Source: Cyanoderma ruficeps (Eukaryota; Chordata; Aves; Passeriformes; Timaliidae). Taken from it: DNA of 64,000 nucleotides. Positions 12,991 to 25,616 of the stretch are shown one piece after another. The stretch spans positions 16,595,719 to 16,659,718 of the forward strand of contig VZDJ01000346.1 of assembly GCA_008694505.1 (NCBI GenBank). Direction: 5' to 3'. Position numbers and translations under genes: made by a program. The number at the start of each line of letters is the position of its first letter. Positions within the stretch are counted from its first letter, which is position 1. Under the pieces are notes generated by a model. The model made no database searches. It was not told the origin of the DNA and saw only the letters and a list, made by a program, of their open reading frames with translations.

Positions 12991-13450
12991 AGGAATTGCA
13001 ACTTCATGCTTAATTTGATTGTTACAATTTTCAATTAGCATATGAAGTATAGGTATCACAATGTTCAGGATTAGCATGTTTAATGCTTACATTTCTACTG
13101 ATATCAAGAACATTATAGACTCCAGTGAGGGATAAGAGCCCTAAATTCCTTTGAGGCCTTGGATATTGGAATTTGACAAGGAAATTACACACCAAATAAT
13201 CTTCTTAAAAATTCATACACATAGCTGAGATAATGAGAAGTTTCCTGCAAAAAATCCACAAAGTACTAAAGTTTTGTAGAACAATTATTTACTCAGCACT
13301 ATTGGTATCATTTTGTAGCTGGATAATTTATTGTGCCTATGCTGCCAAATTGTTGATTTGCTACTGATTTCTTTTCATTTCCACTTGGAATATAGGAACA
13401 AATGAAAAGAAATTCACATAGGTAAATAAAATTTGAGTAAACAAAAATAG
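12960..13450. other. AT-rich single-copy block
   Basis: This is an AT-rich stretch with multiple ATTA/TAAT and AATTG motifs, for example CAATTAGCATATG near 13034. There is no coding signal and no repeat family match. Its composition resembles that of conserved non-coding elements in vertebrate gene deserts, but conservation cannot be judged from one genome. Confidence 0.3.
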
Positions 13451-13451
13451 T

Positions 13452-13467
13452 GGTTTGTTTGTTTGTT
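13452..13467. repeat. Short (GTTT)n microsatellite
   Basis: About four copies of GTTT follow TAGTG. Too short to be informative beyond being a potential length polymorphism. Confidence 0.8.
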
Positions 13468-13685
13468 ATTAAACACCTTTCATATTTTAGCTGTAGTAGG
13501 AAATTAGGCTGGTAAGAACTTGTAACTGGAAAAGTTCTACCATTTTATCTCAGGCCAAACAGTTTATCACAATTCATGTGCAGACAAACTTTCATGCCTC
13601 AAAAATCAGGGAAAAATATGTAATGGGCTGTGGTAGTTCTCCCCCAGTGCCAGAACAGTAAGCATCCTAATTAAATTTTTGCTTC

Positions 13686-13704
13686 AAGGAAGGAAGGAAG
13701 GAAG
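13686..13704. repeat. Short (AAGG)n microsatellite
   Basis: Nearly five uninterrupted AAGG units. No associated mobile element was seen. Confidence 0.85.
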
Positions 13705-14069
13705 CATTTCTACCACTGGAGCATAAAACAGATTTTGGCTAGAAAGAAGATGGACAAGATATTCAAAAACCCCCAAGTAATTTGCACACCAAAGTCTCAT
13801 TAAAGTCAACAGGACTTTGATTTCCAACTTACTTGTGAAAATTTTCTCTGATGATGCCTACAAGTCTTTCACTATTTATCTTAAACAAGTGCTGACACAT
13901 CATTCAAAAGCAGATCTGGGGTAGCAACAAGTTTTGGTAACCCGTCAAGACATTTCTAAAGCCTCACCCACAAGAGACACAAAACTTCTGGCATGTCCAT
14001 ATGTCTGGAATTTTCAGTTTGCATCATGCATTTGTCTATTTAGGGTAATTAAGGGCATGCCTCTGTGAA

Positions 14070-14185
14070 CACAGCATTGCGAGGGAAGGGGCGCCTGGAT
14101 GTGCAGCAGAACAGATGCTCTGCTGCGTGTGCCCGTGTGCCCTCGCCCCGCGGCAAACACAGGGCAGCGCCGGGCACGGCCAGTG
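14070..14185. other. CpG-containing GC-rich patch with a small inverted repeat
   Basis: Composition switches abruptly to GC-rich with about eight to ten CpGs, including CCCCGCGG near 14146-14153 and GCGCCGGGCACGG near 14167-14179. Arms GCAGCAG (14103-14109) and CTGCTGC (14120-14126) form a small hairpin. Overlapping open frames exist on both strands here because stop codons are rare in GC-rich DNA. None resembles a known protein. Confidence 0.35.
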
Positions 14186-17034
14186 AAGAGGAGAAAGCAA
14201 CATGTGCTCAGCATCCACACTCCATCTTCCAGGGGCCTCACTGTCACCTGGCTCAGGTAGCCACACTGCCAGATTTGTTTCACAAGCCCAGCCACCATCA
14301 CACACTGCCCAAGAATAAACACAGCCAGAACATCTTTTCCTAAGCCATTTTTTACCTTGTCCTCCACCACCTCCAACACACCCTTCAAGGATTTTGTATT
14401 TGATGTTCATCCCCACTTAGGCTGGACCAGGCTTGGAGGAAACATGAAGAAATAGATGCTGGGACTGATTGGTTAAGAGGTTAGCTAGGAGGATCCATGG
14501 TTCCTGAAGAGCCAGGATTTAAACATTGTACACATAAAATGCCTAAATGGATATAAAAAAGGAAGCTGTGCTGTTGCAGAGACTGCAAACCTGAACAGCA
14601 GCCTTATCAGAAAAGCAGTGTGAGATGTTTAGGAATAGCCAGTTGGTTTGCACTACTAATGAAAAGGCTTTTTTCTGGAAAAGTCTCAGATTTGAGAATT
14701 CTGGAGTTTGGCCCTGAAGGGTATGGGAACTGGGAGAGCTGTAAATGTGTTAAATATCAACTTCTTAATGACACTATCATTCACCTTCTACTTTCCATTC
14801 TGAGAATTCAAAGAGAAATGATCTCACCTCACTAGGGTGTAACTACAACATGCTGCTGCAGCTCAGGTCTCCCTGTTTTTTCCAGTTTTCTCTGGTTAGA
14901 GAATCCCATGAGCTTACTATATCTGTGGCCTTAATGGAGCATCCTGGAGACATGTCTGTGATCATTGGGCACCGCCTGCCAACAAGAACTTTCGTCTAAC
15001 CTCTGGGCCCAGATTCCAAATGAGAAATTCATTCTAATGTCTCAGGAAATTACATCTTCTGACATAGATGAAAGGCATTTATTCATTGCTTCTGACTATT
15101 GTTCATTGCTATTACACAGACCAGGCCACTCCAGCAACCACTTCTAAATTCACTGCTACAATTCCACCGCAGATTTTCCTCTTGCAGATACTAATGGCTT
15201 TATGTAGAAAGAAAACAAAAAAGCTTTTTAAAAGGCATTTTGCTTCTGATTCAGTCTCAAAAATTTCACCAGGAAATAACTGTGAAATCGCTGATAAAGA
15301 GGTAAGACTTCTGAATCTGGTATGTAAAAAAGGTAATCCAATAGCTACCCTTCTCTCCTAGAAAAGTTTTTATGTGTGTTTTAGCTTTTTATGCTAAAGC
15401 ACATGGTTTATGCAATGCCTAGACCAGGAATATCCCTACCTATGCAAACTCCTCATGGCATTTTGGTGTCTCTGCTGTTAAGAGTCTGCACATTCGGTGG
15501 TCCTTGAGGGTGCCTGATGGGAGTCATTCTGTTCACTGCTAAACCAGCTTTCCTTTTGCACCTTCAAGCAATGGAAAGAGATTTGCCTTCTGCCTGTGGG
15601 CTGAAGACCATGGCTATGCTTCCAGCAAGCACACAATACAGGGAGCACAGTTCCATGTGATGAATCACTTAGTGGTGGAGACGGTTCTCCAGCCTTTCCT
15701 CCCCCTTCCTCCACTGCCCGGCTGCTGGTCCAACGCTGCTGCACAGTACAATGGACCTGTGAAATAAGCCTATCAGAAAAGCTAGACCAAGGCTTTAAAC
15801 CAATTTATTTTCCAGATGTGCCTCAGAGCTCCACCACGGCTACAGGAGTCCTGGCAGGGAACGGGAGGAATGGCCACAGGCAGCAGCAGGAGCCTCTTTA
15901 GCCAGCTCCGCAATCGGAGTATTCATAACGTGGAGACTGGCTTGCATCTCCCCAAATGCTGACTATGGTCTCTCAAAGAACATAGATATTCAACAAGATT
16001 TAGAAAGGTAATAAAGAATGAAGCCAGCAGGCTGCAAATGGAAAGACTGTGCTGTAGATAACAGGCACGGCTAATTCTACTTTTAAATAACAATAGGGAC
16101 AGCAGACCCACTGGCAACAGTCAGAGCATTTCTTCAAATTATGCGTTCTCTGACTTTTCTTCTGCTACTGGAGGGCCCAACTCTGCAAACTATTTTTAGT
16201 AGTGTTACTTTGTCAATGCCCAGCCATGAATTGGGGTCCCACTGTGCTATTCAAACACTTAAATAAAGGCTGGTTTCTGCCCAAAGATTCTGAAATCCAA
16301 CTTACAAAAATCCTGTAGATTTAAATGGCAGAAAGAATTACATTAGCAGTACATTGGTTTACTGTCTTTTATTACTTATTTTACTAAATATTATTTACTT
16401 CGTTTGCAGCAGTTGGAGTAGAATGATGAAAAAAATGTTTCCAAGCAAAAGCCTGGAACAACTCTGCAGTGCTGCTGGTGAAATAACAAGCCCTTTCAAT
16501 GAAAGAAACTGTAAGCATTGAACAGCCCAAAATGCTTCTGCAGAGCCACAGCAGTATTGTATGCAAATATGTAATTCAGTTGTTTTTATGTAACCTGGCT
16601 ATTTTGTAACCACAGAAGTAGAGATTAGACAAATGGGGCATATGCCATTTCTAAAGGATCTACGAGGGAAAAATACGCATGCAGTTACAGTCCTGATTTT
16701 TAAAATTAGCTACTCAGAAAACACACTGCCAGCTAACAGCAAATTATCCAGTTTCATTAATGATACTGATTTGGAGTAGAATACACAGAAATGAAAGTCT
16801 ATATACGTACATGACCTTAAATTTTAATGAACAGTGATTATCTTGCTTCTATTGAGTGCTGTTCATCCAGGTGTGCTTTACAAACCAACTGCACAATCAC
16901 ATACTCATTTGCCCATGAACAAAGGAGTTGACTGTGTCTATCACTAGACAGCCATCATCTCTGCTGTGACAGCATGAGGTGCTCAGAACCATGCACAGCA
17001 CTTTAAAGACACTTTTGCACAATAAATGCAAAAT
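14186..17034. other. Single-copy DNA, no gene recognised
   Basis: No repeat ends, splice-flanked exons or RNA gene motifs were recognised on either strand. Confidence 0.55.
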
Positions 17035-17078
17035 ATAGACAGGTTCTGTGTCTAGAATCTAGACAGGCTATGTGTCTA
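17035..17078. repeat. Imperfect 25-bp tandem duplication
   Basis: TAGACAGGTTCTGTGTCTA (17035-17053) is repeated as TAGACAGGCTATGTGTCTA (17060-17078). The two 19-base cores differ at two positions and have a period of 25. Confidence 0.8.
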
Positions 17079-17108
17079 CAGTATCTCTAACTAAAATGTC
17101 ATGAGAAA

Positions 17109-17133
17109 CATATATATATATATACATATATAT
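17109..17133. repeat. (TA)n microsatellite
   Basis: An alternating TA tract with one CA interruption. A second short TA run follows at about 17159-17168. Confidence 0.9.
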
Positions 17134-17819
17134 CACACAAAATCTACTGATCATGACTATATATATAAAAAAACCCACAAGTCATTAGGACTATATACCT
17201 ATATTCTACAAATCCGGCAACTCATCCATACCAGCCTGCCAAGATACAATTTGCAACAACCTTTAAAGAAGATGACCCCTATTCCCATAGAGCAGACTGC
17301 CCGCAGGACAAGTGACTAGGATATTAGCTCAGGATTGAGTGGCTAATATCTTTACACAACTCCAGTTCACCTGATCCAACATGAAAAAACATCTTGAGAC
17401 CATGGTTTTGCCCCCTATTCTGACACTCAGCTTCCAAAACATTTGCAGCAGTCTCTACGAGGTTTTTGGAAAGCTTGATAACCTTTTCCACTAAAACTAA
17501 GGCATTCTGACAACCAAAAGTTTAATTGGATTTCTCCAAATGGTCCTAAAATCCATGGTAGGGATCTGTATCAATTCTGAAACTAAAGCCCAGGACAGAA
17601 GCACCACTAAAGGTGACAGCAGCTGATTGATTGAAGTATCTGTTCCCCCTTACACAACATTAGCTACTTATGTTATGTAACACATGCAACCCAAAGTGTA
17701 CCTACCACACTTGGTATTTTGGGCTGCTGTACCAGCAAAGGTCTTGCAAATGAAAGTGTGGCCCAGATTCATTCAGCTATTTTTAGACACCTACTGCTCT
17801 TAACTATTTGTGTCTGCAG

Positions 17820-17982
17820 ACTGCCTACACAGTGCAGACCCAGACCCTGCCTGTGGTCCCCAGCACCAAACCCGACTGCTCTCAGGATATCCTTATTGCC
17901 AGTTACAGTAGGAGCACCACAAAATCTGGAACATACCTGCAGATAGATGGGACCTCAAAATTTGATTTAGTTATGCAGAAGA
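17820..17982 (+). CDS. Weak candidate coding exon, product not recognised
   Basis: A strong splice-acceptor context ends at 17819: a branch-like CTTAAC, a T-rich tract, then CTGCAG. The frame beginning ACT-GCC-TAC at 17820 stays open to 18072. For the first 30 or so codons third positions are mostly G or C (CTG, GTG, GTC, CCC, AGC, ACC, GAC, TGC), unlike the AT-leaning surroundings. The translation starts Thr-Ala-Tyr-Thr-Val-Gln-Thr-Gln-Thr-Leu and contains no domain I recognise. Possible donors are GAAGA|GTGAGG at 17982/17983 and, weaker, TTACA|GTAGGA at 17907/17908. The frame's tail from about 18003 is CR1-derived, so a real exon must end before it. A second frame is also open over much of the region, which weakens the case. 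Chance remains the likelier explanation. Confidence 0.2.
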
Positions 17983-18002
17983 GTGAGGTTTTCACTGAAA
18001 GC

Positions 18003-18064
18003 ACAGTTCAGTTGGAGGGGACCTGTGATCATCTAATCCAATGGCCTGACCTCTCCAACCATAA
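18003..18064 (-). mobile_element. Old CR1 LINE 3'-end scrap
   Basis: About 60 bases resemble an antisense CR1 3' end: CAGTTGGAGGGGACC, GATCATCTAATCCAATGGCC and CCTCTCCAACC. Divergence is appreciable and no body of the element follows, so this is an old, heavily truncated copy. Confidence 0.6.
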
Positions 18065-21000
18065 TCTCAGTTAACACTGAGAAAATGAACTGTGAACTGT
18101 GCTGCATCTACAGAGCTGAGGGGAGAAAAAAGTAACAAAACTATTCTAGTTAACCAAGGCTCAATGCATGGATCTGAAGACACATGGAACAGATTTTTGA
18201 GTAATGCAGTGCCATTCTTACATACTGATATGTAATAGCACACTCTAAAAATGTTTTATAGGAGTTATTGTGAGAGACAGAATTAGTTTGGGAACTTTGC
18301 CTTTTGAAGACTGCGACAAACACTACAAAGGTGAAAAACAGTCTCCCTGAAATGGAGGTTTCTGACAGTAGCTTGCCTGGTGCTTGCATCTCTGCATGGA
18401 AGCAGAACTACTGACTTTGTTGAGAATGACCAAGACTCCCTGCTTAAATACCATGTTACCATAAATCACTGTTAACTCTAGTGCTGGCTATAAATTGTGG
18501 TAACATTTTATTTGAGATTTTAAGGACTGGATAAAGGATTTGGAAGACTGGAATAGAAGTAGTGCCCTGTTCACCAGTTTCCCTGTTAATTCCATACAGG
18601 TTCCTTAACTGTTGGACCTTTCTTTTCTCTAAATAAAAATCTGTGAAGGTCTGATACCAGCTCTCTGCCAGCAGTTAAATGTCCTGCTGTGACTGCACAG
18701 CAAATTACCTCATTCTAGTCAGACTGGTGCTGATGGAGCTCTCTTCACCCAGAAGCACATCCATCCTAAATAAAGAGTAGCTCTCAATCCTCTTAGTTTT
18801 TTTGGACTTTATAATCTTGGACTTACTATCTCCCCATGCCATAGCACTTGCTTAATGTAAGAAAGGGACAAAATGAACACACAGAACTCTGTTTGTACAT
18901 ATGCAGATACTATGAATGAGGATATGGCAAATTCTCCAGCAACTCTGGGGGATCTAAAAGCATCCCCTGTAACCCTGCTGCATCAGAGAACAGCCAGAAG
19001 CTGGTTTCTAACATCATCTGACACCCTTTCCCCGTGTTACATATTTGGAACTGTCTGCAAACTTAATATTGAATGTGAAATCAAATTATTTAAACAGCCA
19101 GTCTCATTCCAGTAGAAACATTTAATTCAATTTCAAGGTAGAATATCTAGATTGGGGAAGATTCCATTTGTACTTCTAGAGGTTTATTCCCCAAAACAAA
19201 GGTCTTTTTAATGCTGATGATTTGCTCCAATTAGAGTCACTGATGGCCAAGATGGAAGGGCCAGAAGAAGGACAAAAATATAACATCTGGGCCTATGGCA
19301 TGAAGACTGCACTTTGTATAGACAATCAAATCTGCCTCTTATTGACACCTGTCCAACTATCTGGATATTGGATTTCTATCTTGTCTCTTTGTGTTGGCAC
19401 TGATTACTGTATACACCCACACTGTCAGCTCCAAACAAAAATATTTTTCACTCTTCCAGCTTATCCTCGGTGTGTCACGATGCATGCCAGACCTACCTCT
19501 GAAAGTCTGTATTTAAGTCCTTCTATTTTGTCTGAGTAACACACAGGAAATTTGCTCTTTGATTGCAAGGTAAGACTAAAATGGACTCACAGTAATACTT
19601 AACCAGGGATGATTTATTTAAAAACATACTCTCATCTCCATAACTAGCCCATGCAAGCTAAATGCTTTAAAAAATACTTCGGTCGTTACTAGTGCATCTG
19701 AAACTTACTGCCCTTTTTTTAGATTGTCTGCCATGTTTTTTAAGTAAGCCAGTCTCAAAATGAAAGAAAATCCATCATAGGCATCCACAGAACGATAGAG
19801 AAAAAGAATTTAATTTCTGATTTGGAAAGATGCTTAACTGTGGCAGCCTCCTTTAATTTCAGGAGAGGGGAAATGAAAAAAACAACCCCAAATATAAAGG
19901 AGACCAAGCATAGTTGCATACAAATGTTAAAAAACAGACTGGCGACAACAGAGTTCCATCATTTATCTTTACCTAAAAACATGCAAGTAGACAAATTAAG
20001 TAGATGTATACTCTGCGTATACATTAATGTTGGTATTGCACACATACAAAATAACTTCCCATTACACACTCCTTAAGCCACTATGAATTTGGTTGGCATC
20101 TGCATGCCAATGGAAGGAATGAAGCAGACAGTGGTATGAATTGTTGTTAAAATTCTATTTAGAACAATTAGATATTTATACTAGCTGAAATTCTTTACTG
20201 TCCATAGTCAGCTTTCAGCTCTAAAATCCAAGTCCCTAGGATACATGCATAACTTACATTACACTGTAAGACTATGGCTGTAAAAGAATATTAAGGAGGA
20301 ACCCTTGCCAAAGTAGCACTAAATAATTCCTTTCTAGTTAAGGTTAAAATTATGGCTAAGAGAGTAGAAACTTGATAATTCACTTTAAGGATTGGGAGAT
20401 CCACTGCAAATTACTGAATTTTCCAACTAAGTGAGAAACACATTAAAAAAGCAAGTGTAATTTATCACAAAATGCACTTTGCTCATTTATTTTGACAACT
20501 GTTATTTAAATTATTTATGCCCTTCCATCATGTACTAGTAAATGTACTGTAGCCTGTTTTGTAAAAATAGCCATCAGCGAGATTAGAGTAACACAACATC
20601 CACTATTACCCTTTGCTTGGAGGTGAACAGAAACCAGCATTTTGTGCCTTGCAGGCACAAACAGGGTTTTAGAAAAGGGCGGTTGTGGTGGTTCTTGGGT
20701 ATTGGGTTTTTCTGTTTAACACAATGCTAAACCTACAGAAGCTACCACTGTTTCAAACATTTTTACTGAAGCTTGAGTGTTCACAGAAGTGGGGCCACTT
20801 ATTGAAGCATCTTATTTAAAGGCTTAATAATGTGATACTAGGTTTCCCTCACTGGAAATTTTCATTTGTTACCAGGAACAAGGTTCTAAACCTGCAAGAA
20901 GTCATAGGAACTTTGTTTTAATGGGCCGATAAACATCAGCAAGTACCTAGCTTTGAATTAGTGCATTTCTTTAAAGGAAGAGAAATTTTGCCTTCTCCCT

Positions 21001-21589
21001 GTTCCTATTTCAAGGCTATCTGAAGGAACAAAGCAGAAAGCCACACCTTCCTCTCCTGAGCAGTGGTTTGAATTTACAAACTTGTATCACAGGCACAAAA
21101 TTGAAGTAAGTGCACATGAGGAAGGAGAAAAGTTAAAGCAGATTTGGCTCTAGTCATTCCTGGAATCAAGTTATGTCAAGACTGTGAAACACTGAGGGTG
21201 TTGGCTGGAGTTGCATCACAGCCAACCTACGCTTATGAACACCATGTACTCAGGAAACGAGGGAGTTGGGCATCCCATGAGGATTAGCGCAGCAGGCTTG
21301 CCAGTGCATGTGCTGCCAGCCATTCTAGCGTTCTTGCTATTCTGAAGAAGCAAGAGGAAAAAAACCCCAAAACCGCAGCTCCCCACTTCCCTAGCAAAAG
21401 ATTAACAATTGTGAAAGATGCTGGACTGACAGCCTGAATAGGGGATGTGTGGGGTTTGTGAGGGGTTTAGGCATTGGTAACTGTGCAAGGTACCTTAGGA
21501 GATCTTTGGAAGGGAGCTAGAGAATTTCTTGAGATGCCTTTCCTGCATTACACAGAGCAATCAGATCCACCAGAGTCTAACCTTACTGT
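18065..21589. other. Single-copy DNA, no gene recognised
   Basis: No exon, RNA gene or mobile element was recognised. A perfect 9-bp hairpin with a 3-base loop (TTTGTGCCT/AGGCACAAA) lies at 20641-20661. From about 20430 to 20600 the DNA is AT-rich and free of repeats. Confidence 0.55.
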
Positions 21590-21594
21590 CGCAT

Positions 21595-21875
21595 TCACCC
21601 CATCTAATTTATACCTTAACTAATGATGATTATTAATTACCCTTAATTACATGAGATACCTGAATTAATGATGGCACTTCTCAATTAGAAAGGTGGCATT
21701 TGGTGCCTTAGCAGATGCTACAAATCCAGGCCCTGCAGTATTATCTTCTCACTTACACACACTCATGATTGAAGGTACTGAATATCCTTTCTGTGCAAGG
21801 TTAAAAAAATGGCCCTTGAAAATACTTACTGTGAAATCGAAGTTATTCTCTCCGGGAGCTAATAATTAGCAAATG
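21595..21875. promoter_or_regulatory. Candidate enhancer-like block: cluster of homeodomain-type sites
   Basis: Between about 21605 and 21695 at least six TAAT/ATTA cores occur within 90 bases, including TTAATTAC twice and GAATTAATG. At 21858-21870 the perfect 13-bp palindrome GCTAATAATTAGC places two TAAT cores in inverted orientation one base apart, an arrangement suited to paired-type homeodomain dimers. Further on, TGCTGACTCA near 22103 is an AP-1/Maf-type motif. These motifs are common in AT-rich DNA, so this is an inference from density and symmetry only. No target gene is visible in the window. Confidence 0.25.
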
Positions 21876-22147
21876 AGCTTTAATATGTGTTTGGGGCTTT
21901 AAAATCTACACCCAGCCTATGGACATGTAGCTCTGTGCCTCGCAGGAGAACTGACCTCTCCGCAGAACAGAGGGAGATTTTGGGCTTCAGGAAAGCAACA
22001 AGCTTTAAGGAACAGTCATTAAACTGTAATTTAGGGGAAGAGGGGAAAGTGGAAAAAGAGATTTACAGATAATCTCATCAGTCATGTGCATTAGCTTCCA
22101 GTATGCTGACTCACTTTTAGCTGTTTAAACATGTCTAACATACCTCT

Positions 22148-22161
22148 CTTTTTTTTTTTTN
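22148..22161. repeat. Poly-T run ending in the only ambiguous base
   Basis: A T-run is followed by N at 22161 and then TGTTTG. The N probably marks a homopolymer length or base-call uncertainty in the assembly, not biology. Confidence 0.9.
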
Positions 22162-23640
22162 TGTTTGCTTTTGGGATTTTTTAAAGTTTTGATTTTGAGT
22201 TGATTTTTTTAGTGGTATAAACTCTTCTCTAGGTAATATGTTAAGATGTAGTCAAAGACACTCAAACCTTCATCCTGAGTTCATTCATTCTTTCCATTTT
22301 TTTCTGCCTCCCTGATCTGTGAAAACTTAACCAGTTTCCTCTTCAATGTTACCTGTCTGAAGGGCACCCACAGGCAGATGAAACAAGTTTATGCCATGCA
22401 CTCCATCCAGCCTGCTCCTCTTGTGTAGAAAGACACTTTGAGAATGAGCAGGTCTCCAAGCAGGAGAGTTAAATTTAACAGCTGGCGGGCGGCTGCGGGA
22501 TAGCCCTTGGTTCAAACCAGCTGGATGTCCACATCAAACTGAGAGCAGCCTCATGAAGGAGCTGCTCAGGAGTGACTCACATTTCTTTGCCATTTACAAC
22601 AAAAAAACCTAACAGTTAATGTTCCTCTGCTCTCTTCCCATGTGCAAATAAATGCAATTCAGTGAATATTTATTAGGTAACTTACAGTTCTATTGTATAA
22701 GGTGAGACAGCTGTGCATGTGTGAGTGCTGTTTGCTTCCACAGGTGGGATCCTTCCTCTAGGAGCAGGACTGAGTCCTCTTAAACCAGGGCTGAAGGCAG
22801 GGTTGTCACTAGTGGGGTCTATCAGATTGGTCTTGCACCATGGACAGATGTTTTCCTCCCGTTTTAGCTGAAAGCTCAGTTTTTCAGCCTGCATTGGTTT
22901 GTAGCCTGAAGTGGCCACAGTCAGTCTTGTCTTGGTTACCTCTCACCAGCCCCCATAACAAACCCCAGCTCCCAGAGGCTGCAGCTACTTCCCAAAACCC
23001 TGCTTTCAGCAACAAAAGAGCCACATCAATATTTCTGGAGCATGTGTGTGTGTGCATGCAGAGGATAGTGCTCTTTTAACTCCTGGCTGGATCTCATTAA
23101 GATCAGGCTAAGATTGCAGTACAGAATCTCTCTAAAGCAGCCTAAAGAAAAACCAAAGATACTGTCAACTACTATTAGCTAACCTGGGATTGTAGCAGTA
23201 GTTTTGTGCACTGAACAGCAAATTATTAAACACACTTCAACTATAAATACAAATTGAGAAGCAAATCTTCTTAAGGTCTGCAAAACTCAACCTTAAAACT
23301 TTAGGTGCATTTCTATACTTAAATTACAAAGCACTAAAACCTAACATTAACTTGTTCTGGGCAATCTTAAAATAGTAAATTGCTGGATCTAAGCTTTTGG
23401 GTGTTCTCAGTTAACTGCTCCTGAAGAAATATAAAAATGGTTTATTACATCTATCATTATAGCAAAAGTTAGCCCTGTACTTTTCTCTCCTGGCTGGAGG
23501 AGGCAAGTTTGGATGTATTATGTGAAACTAAGCAAAAGGACAGAAATCTTGAAGTGTCTGAGCAATCAAAGGTCTTGAGTTAAACTCCATACAGCCTTAT
23601 CCAGGACTGTGCAGGTTTGTCTCTTGCAAGACCAGTTGTC
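22162..23640. other. Single-copy DNA, no gene recognised
   Basis: No feature was supported. Short GT and TG runs occur near 23045-23053. Confidence 0.55.
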
Positions 23641-23645
23641 TTGCA

Positions 23646-23745
23646 CACATATACACATATACATGTGGATATATATGTACTGTGTGCATTATATATATAT
23701 ATACACAATGTATGCTTATATGTACACCCACAATTACATATGTAG
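23646..23745. repeat. Imperfect TA/CA microsatellite
   Basis: A mix of (CA), (TA) and ACATATAC-type units over about 100 bases, including an uninterrupted TA tract near 23689-23702. It is the first of two such patches within 2 kb. Confidence 0.85.
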
Positions 23746-25288
23746 AGATAAATAACCCAGCAGAAAAGGAACTTTCAGAGCACATTAAAAAATAGAAGCT
23801 CTTGCACACACACAAAATTACTTTTCAAAGTATTTACTTTTCCCATATTTCTACCATCACTTTGTCTATCAACAGTTTTATCTTTGTCCAAAATTTGAAA
23901 CTCTGATCTTGATGATACGCATGATAAAATACACTACCATAGATCACAGAGTATTGACAATATTGTCTATCTTGGCAGAAGATGAGAGTTAGACTCCTCT
24001 CCACAAAACCATAAGGCTGGGTGAAAAATCAATCTGAGAGATTGACCCGCTTTCTGATTTTTCAGTTGTTACTAGTCACATTTCCAAGCTGCTCTCTCCA
24101 GACCATGAAGGGCCAGAAACTTCTTTTTTATTGCTTAATGAAAGCTGAAAACTCGTAATTTCACATGCCTTCAGAAGCAGTGGCTCAAAGAGAAATAACA
24201 AATATTGTCACAGTCACTATAAATCATACGATTGATCACAGTTTTAAGATTTTGAGGGTTGAAGTGATACCTTCAGCAGCAAGTCATGAACACAGACTTT
24301 TAAGCAAGTCAAGAGATGTAAAAAAAATCTGGAAAAATATATTTTTCATAAGAGAAAAAAGAGAATATTGCTATTCTATAAAGAACTTCAATACTGCATT
24401 GGATATTTTATAAACTTTTCTGCAGGGAATGCAGCAATCACCATATATTTTCAAATTCACCTCCTTTTACCCAGTACATGTAGAAATATTTTCAGGTAGG
24501 AGATTTCTCTTGGAGGAAATAATGCATCTCATATCCCATGCTCTTCCATGGAATCAGATGTAGTTCCTCATTCTTGATTGCATTTGCTACTGTATTGCAA
24601 CATTTTATGATTAAGTCATTAAACTTTACAATATTTAAACTGCTGTTCTGATTAGAGAGTTTAAATTTTGTGGAGAGTAGGGGGGTTACTTTCAAAAGCA
24701 CTTGGCTTAATTTTTTTTCCATTGTCATATGTGACTGATTCAGAGAAGTAACACAGGAATACCAGGTATTTAGAACTAAAAAGAAAATTTATATCCCTTC
24801 TATTTGCCCTATAGTGCTTCTTCTACTGTTTTCCAGCCTACTGATTTTCTTGCACCTTTTAAAATTTCCTCTCATAAAGTGACAGTTTGGACAAAAGATT
24901 TGCAATATGAAAACAGAAAGAGCCATTCCCATAATTATGCAATGCAAAATTTACAAAAAATGCCAATACTTCTGAAATATCAGCAGACGCTTCTGTTTAC
25001 AAAAATGATTTTTAGGGTCAAGACTGGTTGTGGAAAAGTACCATGTTTCTCTGACAGAATATAATTTTAATATTGAAGGCAGAATTTACAATGTTAAAAA
25101 GGAAGTGAAACCACAACAGGCTAGACATGTAAAGGCTTCCCTTCAAAACTGCTATCTAGAGAAGGAGTCATATGTTCATTTATAGCTAGGCTTGGATTAA
25201 GAAGTGGATCTGAAAGCAGAAAAATAAAATCACAACTAATATCCAAAGATTAACTTTTCATCTCAGAGAAAAAGTAAAAAAAAATTCA
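23746..25288. other. AT-rich single-copy DNA, no gene recognised
   Basis: Open frames of up to about 86 codons occur on both strands, with AT-rich third positions and no domain. No repeat family was recognised. Confidence 0.55.
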
Positions 25289-25385
25289 CTATATATGTGT
25301 GAAAGTTTTTGTATACTATTCATGTATACAGTGTATATGTATACACTATGTACATATATATGCACTATATATGTATAATAGTGTT
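25289..25385. repeat. Imperfect TA/GTATAC microsatellite
   Basis: Degenerate TATATGTG, GTATAC and CATATATA units over about 95 bases include several overlapping near-palindromes. Such tracts often vary in length between individuals. Confidence 0.8.
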
Positions 25386-25616
25386 TGCTCTGTTAAGCAA
25401 AATGAATTATGAATATGATTAAGTTTTTGAAAATATGAAATATCTAATTATTAAAAAGTTTTTGCTAAAACCTATTTTATGATGATATAGAGACCCTGTT
25501 TCCTGAAACACACCAATGGCTTTACATTCTTTTACATAGGAAATAATGCATTCAAACATCTGTTCTGCAGACTGCAATTTCAGGGACAACAAAAGACCAA
25601 AAAACATTCAATAAAG

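Noticed and set aside
20641..20661. Perfect 9-bp hairpin with a 3-base loop
   Set aside because: Hairpins of this size occur by chance several times in 64 kb, and there is no T-run, precursor-length stem or other context.
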